From: UBA6055 sp965214085 | GTDB taxonomy: Bacteria > Chloroflexota > Anaerolineae > Aggregatilineales > Phototrophicaceae | Length of the DNA: 64,000 bases | Direction: 5' to 3' | Assembly: GCA_965214085.1 (NCBI GenBank) | Contig: OZ243937.1 | Coordinates: 1,798,001 to 1,862,000, forward strand | Shown here: positions 46,749-55,984 of the stretch, one piece after another | How the letters are laid out: every line of letters begins with the position of its first letter | Position numbering within the stretch: the stretch's first letter is position 1 | Made by a program: the position numbers and the translations under genes | The notes under the pieces: generated by a model | The model's input: the letters and a program-made list of their open reading frames with translations, nothing else | Told to the model about the DNA's origin: nothing | Databases searched by the model: none

Positions 46749-46867
46749 TCCTTTGTCGGGCTTGTCAGCGTCTAGTGTGGCATAGATACAGAAAGTTTCA
46801 ATGCTTGTGCCTCAAAGTCGCGGCAAGGTAGACTGATGCCAGCTGCAAAATCGCTCGGGAGGCAATT

Positions 46868-47269
46868 GTGACTACAGTCTGCCAGACTACATTTCGCATC
46901 CGATACGCTGAGACGGACAATATGGGGGTGGTGCATCATGCGGTGTACCTCGTGTGGTTTGAAGAGGGCCGCAGCGCCTTCATCCGCGAGAGAGGTTGGA
47001 GTTACGCGGATATTGAAGACTCGGGCTATTTCCTGGTCGCGACGGATTTAAGAGCGCGCTACCTGAGAGCAACCAGATATGATCAAGAGGTAACGGTCAA
47101 GACTTGGATAGAAGATGTTCAGAGTCGGGCAATCACCTTCGGCTGTGACATTCTCGATGCCAGTTCGGGCGAGATTGCTTTCAGCGCCTCTCTCAAACTG
47201 ATTTGCGTCGACTCTCTGGGGAAAATAACTCGGATTCCCGCAGCCTGGAAGCCTTGGCTGCACGGGTGA
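46868..47269 (+). CDS. Hotdog-fold acyl-CoA thioesterase (YbgC/4HBT-like)
   Basis: A 133-residue single-hotdog protein. The motif RYAETDNMGVVHHAVYLVWFEEGR near the N-terminus holds the catalytic Asp of the 4-hydroxybenzoyl-CoA thioesterase family. It hydrolyses acyl-CoA thioesters; chain preference is unknown. It starts at GTG 46868 with GGGAGGC upstream. An acyl-CoA ligase is the next gene on the same strand, but about 800 bases of repeat elements separate them. Confidence 0.9.
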   Translation: MTTVCQTTFRIRYAETDNMGVVHHAVYLVWFEEGRSAFIRERGWSYADIEDSGYFLVATDLRARYLRATRYDQEVTVKTWIEDVQSRAITFGCDILDASSGEIAFSASLKLICVDSLGKITRIPAAWKPWLHG

Positions 47270-47491
47270 CAGGCGCGCAACTTCGGCTAGATCGTCTTGG
47301 TTTTCGAATAACCAATTTGCCTTGGCGGAGCAGCAGGGCAATCGTATCAAAATGAATCTGAGATCTAGGAACCTTATTCGTACTCAAATTTAACAACAGA
47401 GACACAGAGAGCACAGAGGAAAGTATATTATTTTAGTTGCACTTCAATTTTAACCATTTTAATTAAACCTGCCGAACCCTGTCGAAATATG

Positions 47492-47855
47492 GAAATGTAT
47501 CCTTTTCGGTTGATACAGATATATACCATCGAGGACACCGAGAAATGCTAGGGCAATCGCATCAACTTATCTCAACACTAAGGCGCCAAGAACTCCGAGA
47601 TATATCCGAAAATATGTCAATAAAGGACGCAATGAAAAGGTGATTTTCTGCCAGATTTCATGGGCGAGCCAAGGCTCGCCCCTACAATTTGTTAGTTTGA
47701 TAATAAATTCGTCATTTATGGATATTGATGCGATTGCCCGGCGAGAAATGCGAGAGCACCGAGAAACTTAATCGAGATATGCCATATTCTTTGTGTGCTT
47801 TGTGCCTTTGTGTCTTTGTGGTGAAATTGAATTTCAACCGATTCGATACACTACC
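47492..47855. mobile_element. Family A element with nested family B (47.5 kb copy)
   Basis: Ends GGAAATGTATCC (47491-47502) and GATACACTACC (47845-47855), with inward extension TTCGGTTGA/TCAACCGA. Flanking direct repeats are CGAAATATG (47483-47491 and 47856-47864). The sequence is almost identical over its length to 14855-15208 but bounded by a different direct repeat, so the A+B composite probably moved as a unit. Confidence 0.8.
47550..47739. mobile_element. Family B element nested in family A (47.5 kb)
   Basis: Inverted ends AGGGCAATCGCATCAA (47550-47565) and TTGATGCGATTGCCC (47725-47739). GAGAAATGC flanks it on both sides (47540-47548 and 47743-47751), a likely target duplication. The matching point in the 28 kb family A copy is uninterrupted. 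Confidence 0.8.
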
Positions 47856-47997
47856 CGAAATATGTAGGGGCTAGCCATCGGCTCTCCCGAACGCGCACAG
47901 CATAAGATTTCAAATTTTGTGTGAGCCAAGTCCTGATTTGCGAGCGACTGTGGTGAGAAAGTTTTTGTTGCGATTGCCTTGGCGGAGCAGTCGATTG

Positions 47998-48027
47998 TTG
48001 AGAGAGCGAAACAGAATAAGCTATACT
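47998..48027 (+). promoter_or_regulatory. Putative promoter of the acyl-CoA ligase gene
   Basis: TTGAGA (47998-48003), an 18-base spacer and TATACT (48022-48027), starting 8 bases after the outer family B element's direct repeat. The distance to the start codon is about 40 bases. Confidence 0.6.
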
Positions 48028-48068
48028 TGCTATGAAGTTCGTTGTGAAGAATGATTGAGGTGCGCCGT

Positions 48069-49808
48069 ATGGTGACTTACGCTGAGAGACCGTGGACCAA
48101 GAACTACGATGTAGGCCTGCCTACTTCGCTTGAGTTCCCCGATATTCCGCTACATCAGCTTTTGAAAGACACCCGTAATCGGGTTCCCCACAAGACGGCG
48201 CTCATCACGCCAGCGAACTTGCCAGTTTTTGGGCGGATCAGCCGGTCGGTCACATACGAAGAATTGGATCGCGCGTCGGACGCTATGGCGGCGGCATTGC
48301 TGGATCTCGGCCTGAAGAAGAGCGACCGCGTGGCTATCGTCATGCCCAATTCGGTTGCGTTTGTAATCAGCTTCTATGCCATTCTCAAAGCGGGTGGGGT
48401 TGTGGCGGCTACCAACCCAACCTACCCAGCCGACAAAATGGCGCATCAGATAAACGATTGCGACGCCGAAATTGTGCTGACGATGACGCTGTTTTACGAT
48501 CTTGTCAAGCGAGTCCAGCCGCAGACCAAAGTCAAATCAGTCATAGTCGCCAATATCAAGGAGTACTTGCCGGGGCTGGCCAAGTTCCTCTTTACGATCG
48601 CCAAGGAGAAGAAAGAGGGCCACTTCCTGCAAGACGTGGAAGCAGGTGACCATTGGTTTCAAGATCTGCTGCGGCGCTTCGATGGAAAACGGCCCAATGT
48701 AGTGGTGAAGTCGGATGACCTGGCCATATTCCAGTACACCGGTGGCACGACAGGCGTTGCCAAGGCGGCCATATCCAAGCACCGCGCGCTGATAGCCAAT
48801 ATGCTGCAGACCGAAGGCTTCCTAGATATCTTGGATACGCCGGCTGAAGATGAGATTTTCCTCGGCGCTATCCCCTTCTTCCATGTTTATGGCTTGGTCG
48901 TAGTCGTCAGCACGAGCGTGTATCGCGGCTGCAAGATTGTCTTGACGCCGAATCCGCGCGATATTGATGATGTGCTGGGCAACATCGAGACATTCCGCAC
49001 GACGCTCTTTCCCGGTGTGCCCGCGCTCTACAACGCTATCAACAACCATCCGGCAGTTCAGAGCGGCGAAGTGGATCTGAGCTCGCTGCACCTTTGTTTG
49101 AGCGGATCGGCGCCATTGCCCGAAGCGACCAAGGCAGAGTTTGAGCGGCTGTCCGGCGGCTCCGTTCGCGAGGGATTTGGCATGAGCGAAGCGCCTACAG
49201 CCACACACGTCAATCCCATTTACAAGGAAAATCGGCCTGGGTCCATTGGTCTGCCGTTGCCGGAGATGGACATGCGCATTGTCAGCCTCGATGATGGTGA
49301 GACGGATGTGCCGGTCGGCGACATAGGCGAGCTGGTAATGGCGGGGCCCAACGTGATGGTGGGCTATCACGGCATGGTGGAAGAAACGCAGAACGTCCTC
49401 CGTGAAGTGGATGGCAAGCGCTGGTTATACACTGGCGACATCGCCAGGATGGATGAAGACGGTTACTTTTACATTGTTGACCGGAAAAAAGATATGGCGC
49501 TGATTGGCGGCTACAATGTCTACCCCACGGCAGTTGAAAACGCCATTGCCGGGCATCCAGACGTGCTTGAAGTCGGCGTCGCCGGAATCCCGCATCCGGA
49601 GCGAGTTGGCCAAGAAGCATTAAAAGCCTGGGTCGTAGGCAAACCAGGGCATGAGCTGGATCGGGACGATATTATTTCATTCTTGGGCGAAAAGCTGGCG
49701 CCTTATGAGATTCCGCGGCGTATCGCTTTTATTGACGAATTGCCCAAGACCGCCGTGGGAAAAACCTTACGCCGCGAATTGGCGCGCTTGGATGCGGAGG
49801 AAGACTGA
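48069..49808 (+). CDS. Long-chain acyl-CoA synthetase
   Basis: A 579-residue AMP-forming ligase that activates fatty acids to acyl-CoA. Motifs: YTGGTTGVAKAA (P-loop-like), GAIPFFHVYGL, EGFGMSEAPTATHVNP, YTGDIARMDEDGYFYIVDRKKDM and the C-terminal catalytic lysine in PKTAVGKTLRRELA. The length and a long insert (about 160-205, KEYLPGLAKFLFTIAKEKKEGH) match the FadD type. The start was chosen as ATG 48069 with GAGGTG upstream. Confidence 0.92.
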   Translation: MVTYAERPWTKNYDVGLPTSLEFPDIPLHQLLKDTRNRVPHKTALITPANLPVFGRISRSVTYEELDRASDAMAAALLDLGLKKSDRVAIVMPNSVAFVISFYAILKAGGVVAATNPTYPADKMAHQINDCDAEIVLTMTLFYDLVKRVQPQTKVKSVIVANIKEYLPGLAKFLFTIAKEKKEGHFLQDVEAGDHWFQDLLRRFDGKRPNVVVKSDDLAIFQYTGGTTGVAKAAISKHRALIANMLQTEGFLDILDTPAEDEIFLGAIPFFHVYGLVVVVSTSVYRGCKIVLTPNPRDIDDVLGNIETFRTTLFPGVPALYNAINNHPAVQSGEVDLSSLHLCLSGSAPLPEATKAEFERLSGGSVREGFGMSEAPTATHVNPIYKENRPGSIGLPLPEMDMRIVSLDDGETDVPVGDIGELVMAGPNVMVGYHGMVEETQNVLREVDGKRWLYTGDIARMDEDGYFYIVDRKKDMALIGGYNVYPTAVENAIAGHPDVLEVGVAGIPHPERVGQEALKAWVVGKPGHELDRDDIISFLGEKLAPYEIPRRIAFIDELPKTAVGKTLRRELARLDAEED

Positions 49809-49913
49809 TGATTTGCTGATTGACGCCGCATGCGCGTCCGGGCGGGAGTTGAACGTATTAGGCAGCGCGATAGAATTGTAATCTTAACGTCAAGACATAA
49901 ATATTAAGTAGTA

Positions 49914-51203
49914 ATGACCATGAACATCCGACTTCAGGTCCAGCCCGCTTATGAGAATCTTTTGTCCTTTGCCAGCCAGTCAAAAATTATTCTGCTTCAC
50001 CCGGCCAGCAAATTGCGTTCGCTGCTTGTGGCTCGTCTATTGAGCGACAGCGCGCGTAAGACATATTATTATGCCTTGGACATTGACGACATCAATCTAT
50101 ATCATTTCTTAACAGGCCTCATTAACGGACTGGCAAAACAGCATTCCAGTTTCGGACGCCATTTGAATGTACTGCCGCGGAATGTGCTGCAGGATCCGTA
50201 CCAACACTTGGATCTGGTGCTCAGTACTTTTCTTAAAGAGCTGTCTGAATTTGAGGATGGCGACTTTATCTTGCTGTTAGATGAATTTGATCGCGCTGAT
50301 ACAGCGGATGATGTACATCGATTTGTAGAGCGCCTGTCGCACCTGGCGCCCGATCGCTGCACGATTGTGCTCAACGGCAGGTCCTTGCCGCGGCTGCCCT
50401 GGCTTTCGATGCTTGCCAAACGACATGCTGTGATCTTGCGTGATGACGAATTGATTCGCGAGGACTTTTACGGCAAAAGCAATGCCGCAGATGCGAGCCT
50501 CAAAGTTTTGTCGCTGGGTCCCGGCTATGTGTTTCTGGACGATCGCCTGGTCGACAATTGGGAAGGGCGCCTGCCCCGTCTGCTGCTGTTCTACGTCTTG
50601 GATCGACCGGAAGTCACGCGGAATCAGATATGCGAAGTCTTTTGGCCGACTCTGGATATCGACCAGGCGGTGAACGTCTTTCATGTGACGAAACGTCGAC
50701 TGCACAAAGCCTTGGGCTTGGACATACTTTCCCACGATGGCAAGCATTATCGCATTAACCCGGATATTCCCTTCTATTTCGACGCTTTTGAATTTGTCGA
50801 GTTGCTGCTGCTCTGCCGGCATGGCGATCCTCCGGACGCGTTTCAGTATTGGCAAAATGTGGCAAAACTGTACCGGGGACCCTTCCTCCAAGGACACAGT
50901 GAGGGCTGGATTGATGAAAGGCGCGAGGCGTATAGTATCGCCAATACCGAAGCGTTAATGCAGATTGCCGACAGCTGGTCGGAACGCGGCAACGAAGAGT
51001 TAGCGCTGCTGACCTTGGGCAAGGCCATCAATGCCGACTACTCAATCGAGGCGCTTCATCTGAAGCTCTTGCGATTGTACGTTAAGCTGGGGCGCCGCGC
51101 CGAAGCTGTCGCCCACTTTCGCGATTTGGAAAAGTGGGCCAAGGTGAACAAGCGTAAGCTTAGCGCCGATACGCGCCAGATTTTCGACGAAATCACCGCT
51201 TGA
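49914..51203 (+). CDS. SARP/BTAD-type regulator with degenerate ATPase part
   Basis: A 429-residue protein. Residues about 10-180 resemble the ATPase part of MalT/LuxR-type STAND regulators: a Walker B-like FILLLDEFDRAD and CTIVLNGRSLPRLPW are seen, but the P-loop position reads LLHPASKLRSLL without GxxxxGK[ST]. About 210-285 is a winged-helix DNA-binding domain (DRPEVTRNQICEVFWPTLDIDQAVNVFHVTKRRLHKAL). About 290-425 is a BTAD/TPR-like region (YRGPFLQGHSEGWIDERREAY). It is probably a transcription activator with target unknown, no longer ATP-driven. An ATG at 49920 is an alternative start. Confidence 0.78.
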   Translation: MTMNIRLQVQPAYENLLSFASQSKIILLHPASKLRSLLVARLLSDSARKTYYYALDIDDINLYHFLTGLINGLAKQHSSFGRHLNVLPRNVLQDPYQHLDLVLSTFLKELSEFEDGDFILLLDEFDRADTADDVHRFVERLSHLAPDRCTIVLNGRSLPRLPWLSMLAKRHAVILRDDELIREDFYGKSNAADASLKVLSLGPGYVFLDDRLVDNWEGRLPRLLLFYVLDRPEVTRNQICEVFWPTLDIDQAVNVFHVTKRRLHKALGLDILSHDGKHYRINPDIPFYFDAFEFVELLLLCRHGDPPDAFQYWQNVAKLYRGPFLQGHSEGWIDERREAYSIANTEALMQIADSWSERGNEELALLTLGKAINADYSIEALHLKLLRLYVKLGRRAEAVAHFRDLEKWAKVNKRKLSADTRQIFDEITA

Positions 51204-51239
51204 AGCCGACTGATGATACGGAGCCATAAAGGGAATAGT

Positions 51240-51312
51240 CGCCCCTGGCAGGACTCGAACCTGCGACCAACGGTTTAGAAGACCGGTGCTCTGTCCGCTG
51301 AGCTACAGAGGC
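51240..51312 (-). tRNA. tRNA-Arg (anticodon TCT)
   Basis: Reverse strand: acceptor GCCTCTG/CAGGGGC, D-arm GCTCAGCGGACAGAGC, anticodon loop CTTCTAA (TCT, reads AGA), T-arm GCAGGTTCGAGTCCTGC, discriminator G. The 27-43 pair appears as C opposite T, a mismatch at the end of the anticodon stem. CCA is not encoded. Confidence 0.93.
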
Positions 51313-51383
51313 AGCTTAGAAAAGCATAAGTTCAGCGCTGCCTGCTGTCAATGGTTTCGCGCGGCTATTGGCAGTAGTTCGGA

Positions 51384-51412
51384 TTGTTCAAAGTCCAGTC
51401 CTGTAGTAAAAT
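51384..51412 (+). promoter_or_regulatory. Putative gyrB promoter
   Basis: TTGTTC (51384-51389), a 17-base spacer and TAAAAT (51407-51412), about 110 bases before the gyrB start. The match is fair, and no better candidate was seen in the gap. Confidence 0.45.
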
Positions 51413-51525
51413 CATGTTAAGATTTTGCGTTTGCTAGCCTTAGCGTGTGCGCCAATTCCTGTTCTTAACGACAACTATTAGCGAAGATTGCGCGCGGCGT
51501 GTAGAGGCAGTTGTCAGGAGACAAA

Positions 51526-53511
51526 ATGGCAAAAGACAGAAGTACGGTCGCCCAGCAAGAAAGCGTCTACAACGCGAGCAACATCCAGAAGCTGGAGCCG
51601 CGCGAGCATATTCGCCGTCGGCCCGGCATGTATGTCGGCGGAACCGATGCCCGCGCGCTGCATCATCTGATCTACGAAGTAGTTGATAATTCCATCGATG
51701 AAGCGCTGGCTGGGCGCTGTGACAAGATCTCCGTCATTTTGCACAAAGACGGTTCGGCAACGATCAAAGACAACGGCGTCGGCATTCCGGTGGATAAGCA
51801 CGAGAGTGGCAAATCCGCGTTGGAACTGGTAATGACCGAGGTGGGCTCGGGCGGCAAGTTTGACAACGAAGCCTACAAAGTCAGCGGCGGATTGCACGGT
51901 GTGGGCGTCTCAGCGGTTAACGCGCTTTCGGCGGAAATGACCGCGACCATCTACCGTGACGGCCACGTCTGGCGGCAGTCATACCAAGCAGGCATTCCCA
52001 CCAGGAGCGTGAGGAAAGGGCGGCCGCTGAAAGAAGGTGAAGAGACCGGGACTGTCATCAGCTTCGTTCCGGATTTCACCGTGATGGAAAAGAACGAGTT
52101 CAGCTTCAGCACTTTGATGACGCGTTTTCGTGAGATGGCTTTTGTCACGCGTAAGGTAACAATCTCCTTGCGAGACGACCGGACCGAGCCCATCCCGCGC
52201 GAGGCGACCTTTTATTTTGACGGCGGGCTGCGCTCATTTGTACGTTATCTCAACCGCAATCGGCGCGAGATCCACCGGATCATTCATGTGGAGCGGGACA
52301 TCGAATATGCGGACCGGAAAGACAATCCTTACACGATTGGCGTAGAGGTCGCGTTTCAATACTCCGATGTCGCGACCACGACTGAGCTTGCCTTTACAAA
52401 CACGATCAATACGCCCGACGGCGGAACGCATATCACCGGTTTGCGCTCGTCCATCACCGGCGTGATCAACCGCTTCGCGCGCAAAGCCGGTTTGCTGAAA
52501 GACAAGGACGGCAACTTCTCCGGCAACGACACGCTGGAGGGCTTGACGGCGATAGTGAGCGTCAAGCATCCCGACCCGCAATTCGAGAGCCAGACCAAAG
52601 TCAAACTCTTGAATCCAGAGGTTCAGGGGGCTGTATCGCAGGTCGTGACTGAAGCGTTTAACGAATTTCTTGAAACCAACAGCCGCGATGCCCGCCGCAT
52701 CGTCGACAAGTGCCTGACGAGCAAACGCGCCCGCGAAGCGGCTAAAAAAGCGCGAGAGCTCGTGCGCAGCGGGCCCAGTCTGCTGGAGAGCAGCACCTTG
52801 CCCGGCAAGCTGGCCGATTGTTCCGAACGGGGCGATGGCGCCGAGATCTACATCGTCGAGGGCGACTCGGCCGGCGGCAGCGCCAAGCAAGGCCGTGACC
52901 GGCACTTCCAGGCGATCCTGCCACTGCGCGGCAAGATCCTCAACACCGAGCGGGCGCGCATCGACAAGATCCTGGACAACAATGAGATCAAGGCGCTGAT
53001 TTCGGCGCTGGGCACGGGCATCCACGAAGAGATGACGATCGACCGTTTGCGCTATGGTCGGGTCATTATCATGACAGATGCTGATGTCGATGGCAGTCAC
53101 ATTCGCACCTTGCTGCTGACATTTTTCTTCCGACATATGCCGCAAATTATCCAGCACGGCCATCTGTATATCGCGCAGCCGCCGATATTCCTGCTGAAGA
53201 ACGGCAAGCAGATGCAATACGTGCATCCGGAAGCCGGCGCCACAGACGATGAACTGCTCAAGCGGGAAATCAAAAACTTCAAGAATCCGGACAAGGTTAC
53301 CGTTCAGCGCTACAAGGGCCTCGGCGAGATGAATCCGGATCAATTGTGGGAGACGACCATGGATCCTGCTGAGCGAACGCTATTGCAGGTGACGATTGAA
53401 GATGCCGCGGATGCCGACAAGATCTTCGATATGCTGATGGGCGCCAGCGTTCCCCCGCGCCGCCGTTTTATTCAGACGCACGCCAAGCAGGTGCGCAACC
53501 TCGATATTTAG
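51526..53511 (+). CDS. gyrB: DNA gyrase subunit B
   Basis: A 661-residue type IIA topoisomerase ATPase subunit that supercoils DNA with GyrA. Motifs: RRPGMYVGGTD, VDNSIDEALAG, KDNGVGIPVD, GGLHGVGVSAVNALS, the toprim set EGDSAGGSAKQGRDR and DADVDGSHIRTLLLTFFFR, and the C-terminal QRYKGLGEMNPDQLWETTMDP. It could in principle be ParE, but the motifs and length fit GyrB. The start ATG 51526 has CAGGAG at 51515-51520. Confidence 0.95.
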   Translation: MAKDRSTVAQQESVYNASNIQKLEPREHIRRRPGMYVGGTDARALHHLIYEVVDNSIDEALAGRCDKISVILHKDGSATIKDNGVGIPVDKHESGKSALELVMTEVGSGGKFDNEAYKVSGGLHGVGVSAVNALSAEMTATIYRDGHVWRQSYQAGIPTRSVRKGRPLKEGEETGTVISFVPDFTVMEKNEFSFSTLMTRFREMAFVTRKVTISLRDDRTEPIPREATFYFDGGLRSFVRYLNRNRREIHRIIHVERDIEYADRKDNPYTIGVEVAFQYSDVATTTELAFTNTINTPDGGTHITGLRSSITGVINRFARKAGLLKDKDGNFSGNDTLEGLTAIVSVKHPDPQFESQTKVKLLNPEVQGAVSQVVTEAFNEFLETNSRDARRIVDKCLTSKRAREAAKKARELVRSGPSLLESSTLPGKLADCSERGDGAEIYIVEGDSAGGSAKQGRDRHFQAILPLRGKILNTERARIDKILDNNEIKALISALGTGIHEEMTIDRLRYGRVIIMTDADVDGSHIRTLLLTFFFRHMPQIIQHGHLYIAQPPIFLLKNGKQMQYVHPEAGATDDELLKREIKNFKNPDKVTVQRYKGLGEMNPDQLWETTMDPAERTLLQVTIEDAADADKIFDMLMGASVPPRRRFIQTHAKQVRNLDI

Positions 53512-53527
53512 CTTGGGCTTTTGGCGC

Positions 53528-53926
53528 TCACAGCCCGGAAGTCCTGGCGTCTTCTTCCGTCCAGCCCAGCGTCTGGCGGGTGGCTTCGGCTTGCAGCGCG
53601 CGCTCCAGGGGGCCGCGTTCAAACAGCGCGTGTATAAAAGCGAATAAGAAGCTGCCCAAGCCAAGGACCAGTACCGTCAGAATCAGCGGGTGCCAGGTCA
53701 TGCCGGCTAACTGCAGGGCTTCGGGATGAAGCACCAGTATGCTCATGAGAATGGTAGGCAGGATAGACACGAAGCACAGCCCCGACAGAAAGCTGAACAA
53801 GGCCGAAATTCCGCCCCCGCGGATTGGCTTATGCTCAATCGAGCGCTGATGCACCAGCCAGCCCAGGCGCAGCGCGATGACGATGAGGGCGAGCAATCCG
53901 AGTAGCTTGATCTGCGATGGTGCCAT
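53528..53926 (-). CDS. Small membrane protein, unknown
   Basis: A 132-residue protein with three predicted helices (about 7-24, 43-66, 78-105) and a charged C-terminus. No family was recognised with confidence. It is the last gene of the reverse-strand group with the DUF5989 protein and carbamoyltransferase, 22 bases after the former, so it may take part in the same pathway. It converges on gyrB. Confidence 0.6.
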   Translation of the reverse strand: MAPSQIKLLGLLALIVIALRLGWLVHQRSIEHKPIRGGGISALFSFLSGLCFVSILPTILMSILVLHPEALQLAGMTWHPLILTVLVLGLGSFLFAFIHALFERGPLERALQAEATRQTLGWTEEDARTSGL

Positions 53927-53948
53927 CTTCTTTGCCTGCGCTAACCGT

Positions 53949-54185
53949 TTAGAAGAGCGTGTAGATAAAGGGGCTCAGCGGGCTGGAGCCGCCAAGAACG
54001 ATGAGCAGCGCGAAGACAATCAGCGTTATCACCATCGGCAGCATCCAATAGAGCTTGCGCTTCCAAAGGAAGGTCAGCAGTTCCCCTAGCACACCCAGGC
54101 GGACAAAGAAGTCTTGTAACGCGCTGGGCGAATCGCTATTTTTCTTGATGTCTGGTGTCATGTCCTGTGCAGCCTCGCTACCCAT
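53949..54185 (-). CDS. DUF5989 (SxtK-like) small membrane protein
   Basis: A 78-residue protein. The C-terminal 55 residues have the DUF5989 layout: LGELLTFLWKRKLYWMLPMVITLIVFALLIVLGGSSPLSPFIYTLF, one helix and the hallmark SPFIYTLF ending. The family is regularly found next to NodU/CmcH carbamoyltransferases. It starts 2 bases after the carbamoyltransferase stop. A start at the ATG encoding residue 9 is possible. Biochemical role unknown. Confidence 0.85.
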   Translation of the reverse strand: MGSEAAQDMTPDIKKNSDSPSALQDFFVRLGVLGELLTFLWKRKLYWMLPMVITLIVFALLIVLGGSSPLSPFIYTLF

Positions 54186-54187
54186 TT

Positions 54188-55984
54188 TCAGGTGGATTTC
54201 TTCACAATGTGCGACCCAAGAACCAGCAAGTCAATATCGCTGTTGCGGAAGGTATTGTAGGCTTCGCGCGGTGTATTCACAATGGGTTCGCCGCGTAGAT
54301 TAAACGATGTATTCAGTACGACGGGCACGCCGGTCGCGTCGCCGAATGCGCGTACGATGTCGTAATAGCGCGCATTGGTGTCTCGGTCAATCGACTGCAG
54401 CCGGCCCGTGCCCTCGTGATTCACGGCGTGGATCTCCGACTGTTTGTCTGCCTTGATGGGAGCGACCATCAGCATGTAGCGTGGACTGTCGTGCTCGGCC
54501 ACTTGCGGATAGTCGAAGTATTCGGGCGAGCGTTCGCGCAGAATAACCGGCGCGAAGGGGCGGAATGGCTCGCGGAATTTGATCTTCGTATTGACGATCT
54601 CTTTCATGTCCTCGCCGCGCGGATCGGCCAGGATGCTGCGGTTGCCCAATGCCCGCGGTCCCCATTCGAAGCGACCCTGATGGAAGCCGATGACTTGCTG
54701 CCGCGTCAGGGCGTCGACAATTGCTTCGGTCAGTTTCGACTCGTCATCGTAGCTCGTGTAGCTCAGCTGCTCCTCGTCGAGAAAGTCGCGGCATTCCCCA
54801 TCGCTATAGCTTTGCCCGTAATATGCATGCGACTGTACCCATTTGCGCGGCTTGCCCAGCACGGCATGCCAAGCCCAGAGCGCTGCCCCCAGGGCGCCGC
54901 CGTCATCGCCGGCAGCCGGTTGAATCCACAGTTCATCAAAGGGCGATTCGTTGAGCAGCCGCCAATTGGCTTTGGTATTCAGCGCCACGCCGCCGGCCAT
55001 CACCAGCTTGCTTTTGCCGGTGCGCTGATGCAAATAGGTGGCAATCTTGACCAGGGCGTCTTCGGTAAATTGCTGGATGCTGGCGGCGACATCCGCATAA
55101 TACTGGTTGCTCTCGATGGCGGCTCGCTCGGCGGATCGTTCCGGATTTGTGCCCATGGTGAAGAACTCGCCGTCCGCAGCGCGCTTTTCGCCGAAGAGAT
55201 CGAGGAACTTGCGGCTGTAACTTTGCGTTGTCGAGCGATGAAAGTCGAAATAATCCATGTTCAAGCGAAAGGCGCCGCTCGTCTCGTCCAGCGACACGAC
55301 TTTGCTGATCTTGTCCATATAGCGCGGCTTGCCGTAGGGGCTCATGCCCATTACTTTGTATTCGCCGTTATTGACGCGAAAGCCGAGCCAAGCCGTAAAG
55401 GTCGAGTAGAGCAGCCCCAGCGAATGCGGAAAGCGCTGTTCCTCAAAGAGTTCAATTGTGGCCGGTCCGTCAACGGGCTCGCCAAGTGTGCTGTTGCCTA
55501 TGCCCAGGCTAGTGGTTGTCCACTCGCCGACGCCGTCAACAGTCATAATGGCGGCGTCCTTAAAGGGACTGGCGTAAAAGGCGCTGGCGGCGTGGCTCAT
55601 GTGATGGTCGCAGAACAGAACTTTATCGTAGGGCACGCCGATGCCCCTGGCCACGTGGCTGCGCACCCATAGCTTGTCGCTCAGCCAGGTCATCATTGAT
55701 TCCCGCCAGAAGCCAACAGAGCGGGGAAATGTGTTAAGCGCCGTCTGCAGTATGCGCTCGAATTTCTGCAGCGGTTTCTCGTAGAATACGACGTAGTCCA
55801 AATCACGCGCTGTGATGCCAGCTTGCTCGAGGCAAAACTCGGCAGCCAGCTTCGGGAAGCGATTGTCGTGTTTATTGCGCGAAAATCGTTCCTCCATTGC
55901 CGCGGCGACCAGCTCGCCATCTCGAAGCAAGGCGGCCGCGGAATCGTGATAGAAGGCTGAAATGCCCAGAATGTGTATGCTCAT
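54188..55984 (-). CDS. NodU/CmcH-family carbamoyltransferase
   Basis: A 598-residue O-carbamoyltransferase using carbamoyl phosphate and ATP to carbamoylate hydroxyls of sugars or natural products. N-terminal Kae1-like domain: ILGISAFYHDSAAALLRDGELVAAAMEERFSR, CDHHMSHAASAFYASPF, MTVDGVGEW. C-terminal YrdC-like part: FHQGRFEWGPRALGNRSILADPR and LNTSFNLRGEPIVNTP. The start ATG 55984 overlaps the upstream stop as ATGA. The acceptor is unknown; the gene set recalls sxtI. Confidence 0.92.
   Translation of the reverse strand: MSIHILGISAFYHDSAAALLRDGELVAAAMEERFSRNKHDNRFPKLAAEFCLEQAGITARDLDYVVFYEKPLQKFERILQTALNTFPRSVGFWRESMMTWLSDKLWVRSHVARGIGVPYDKVLFCDHHMSHAASAFYASPFKDAAIMTVDGVGEWTTTSLGIGNSTLGEPVDGPATIELFEEQRFPHSLGLLYSTFTAWLGFRVNNGEYKVMGMSPYGKPRYMDKISKVVSLDETSGAFRLNMDYFDFHRSTTQSYSRKFLDLFGEKRAADGEFFTMGTNPERSAERAAIESNQYYADVAASIQQFTEDALVKIATYLHQRTGKSKLVMAGGVALNTKANWRLLNESPFDELWIQPAAGDDGGALGAALWAWHAVLGKPRKWVQSHAYYGQSYSDGECRDFLDEEQLSYTSYDDESKLTEAIVDALTRQQVIGFHQGRFEWGPRALGNRSILADPRGEDMKEIVNTKIKFREPFRPFAPVILRERSPEYFDYPQVAEHDSPRYMLMVAPIKADKQSEIHAVNHEGTGRLQSIDRDTNARYYDIVRAFGDATGVPVVLNTSFNLRGEPIVNTPREAYNTFRNSDIDLLVLGSHIVKKST

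Larger units (their letters stand above)
47334..47978. mobile_element. Outer family B element enclosing A and an inner B (three-level nest)
   Basis: Left end AGGGCAATCGTATCAAAA (47335-47352), right end TTTTTGTTGCGATTGCC (47962-47978), imperfect inverted repeats. GCCTTGGCGGAGCAG occurs at both borders (47319-47333 and 47976-47990). Family A lies at 47492-47855 inside it. No gene is present in the 47270-48068 gap apart from these repeats and the promoter at 47998. Confidence 0.72.

Noticed and set aside
54416..55672. A 418-codon open frame on the forward strand
   Set aside because: It is antisense to the carbamoyltransferase, whose motifs are all intact on the other strand.
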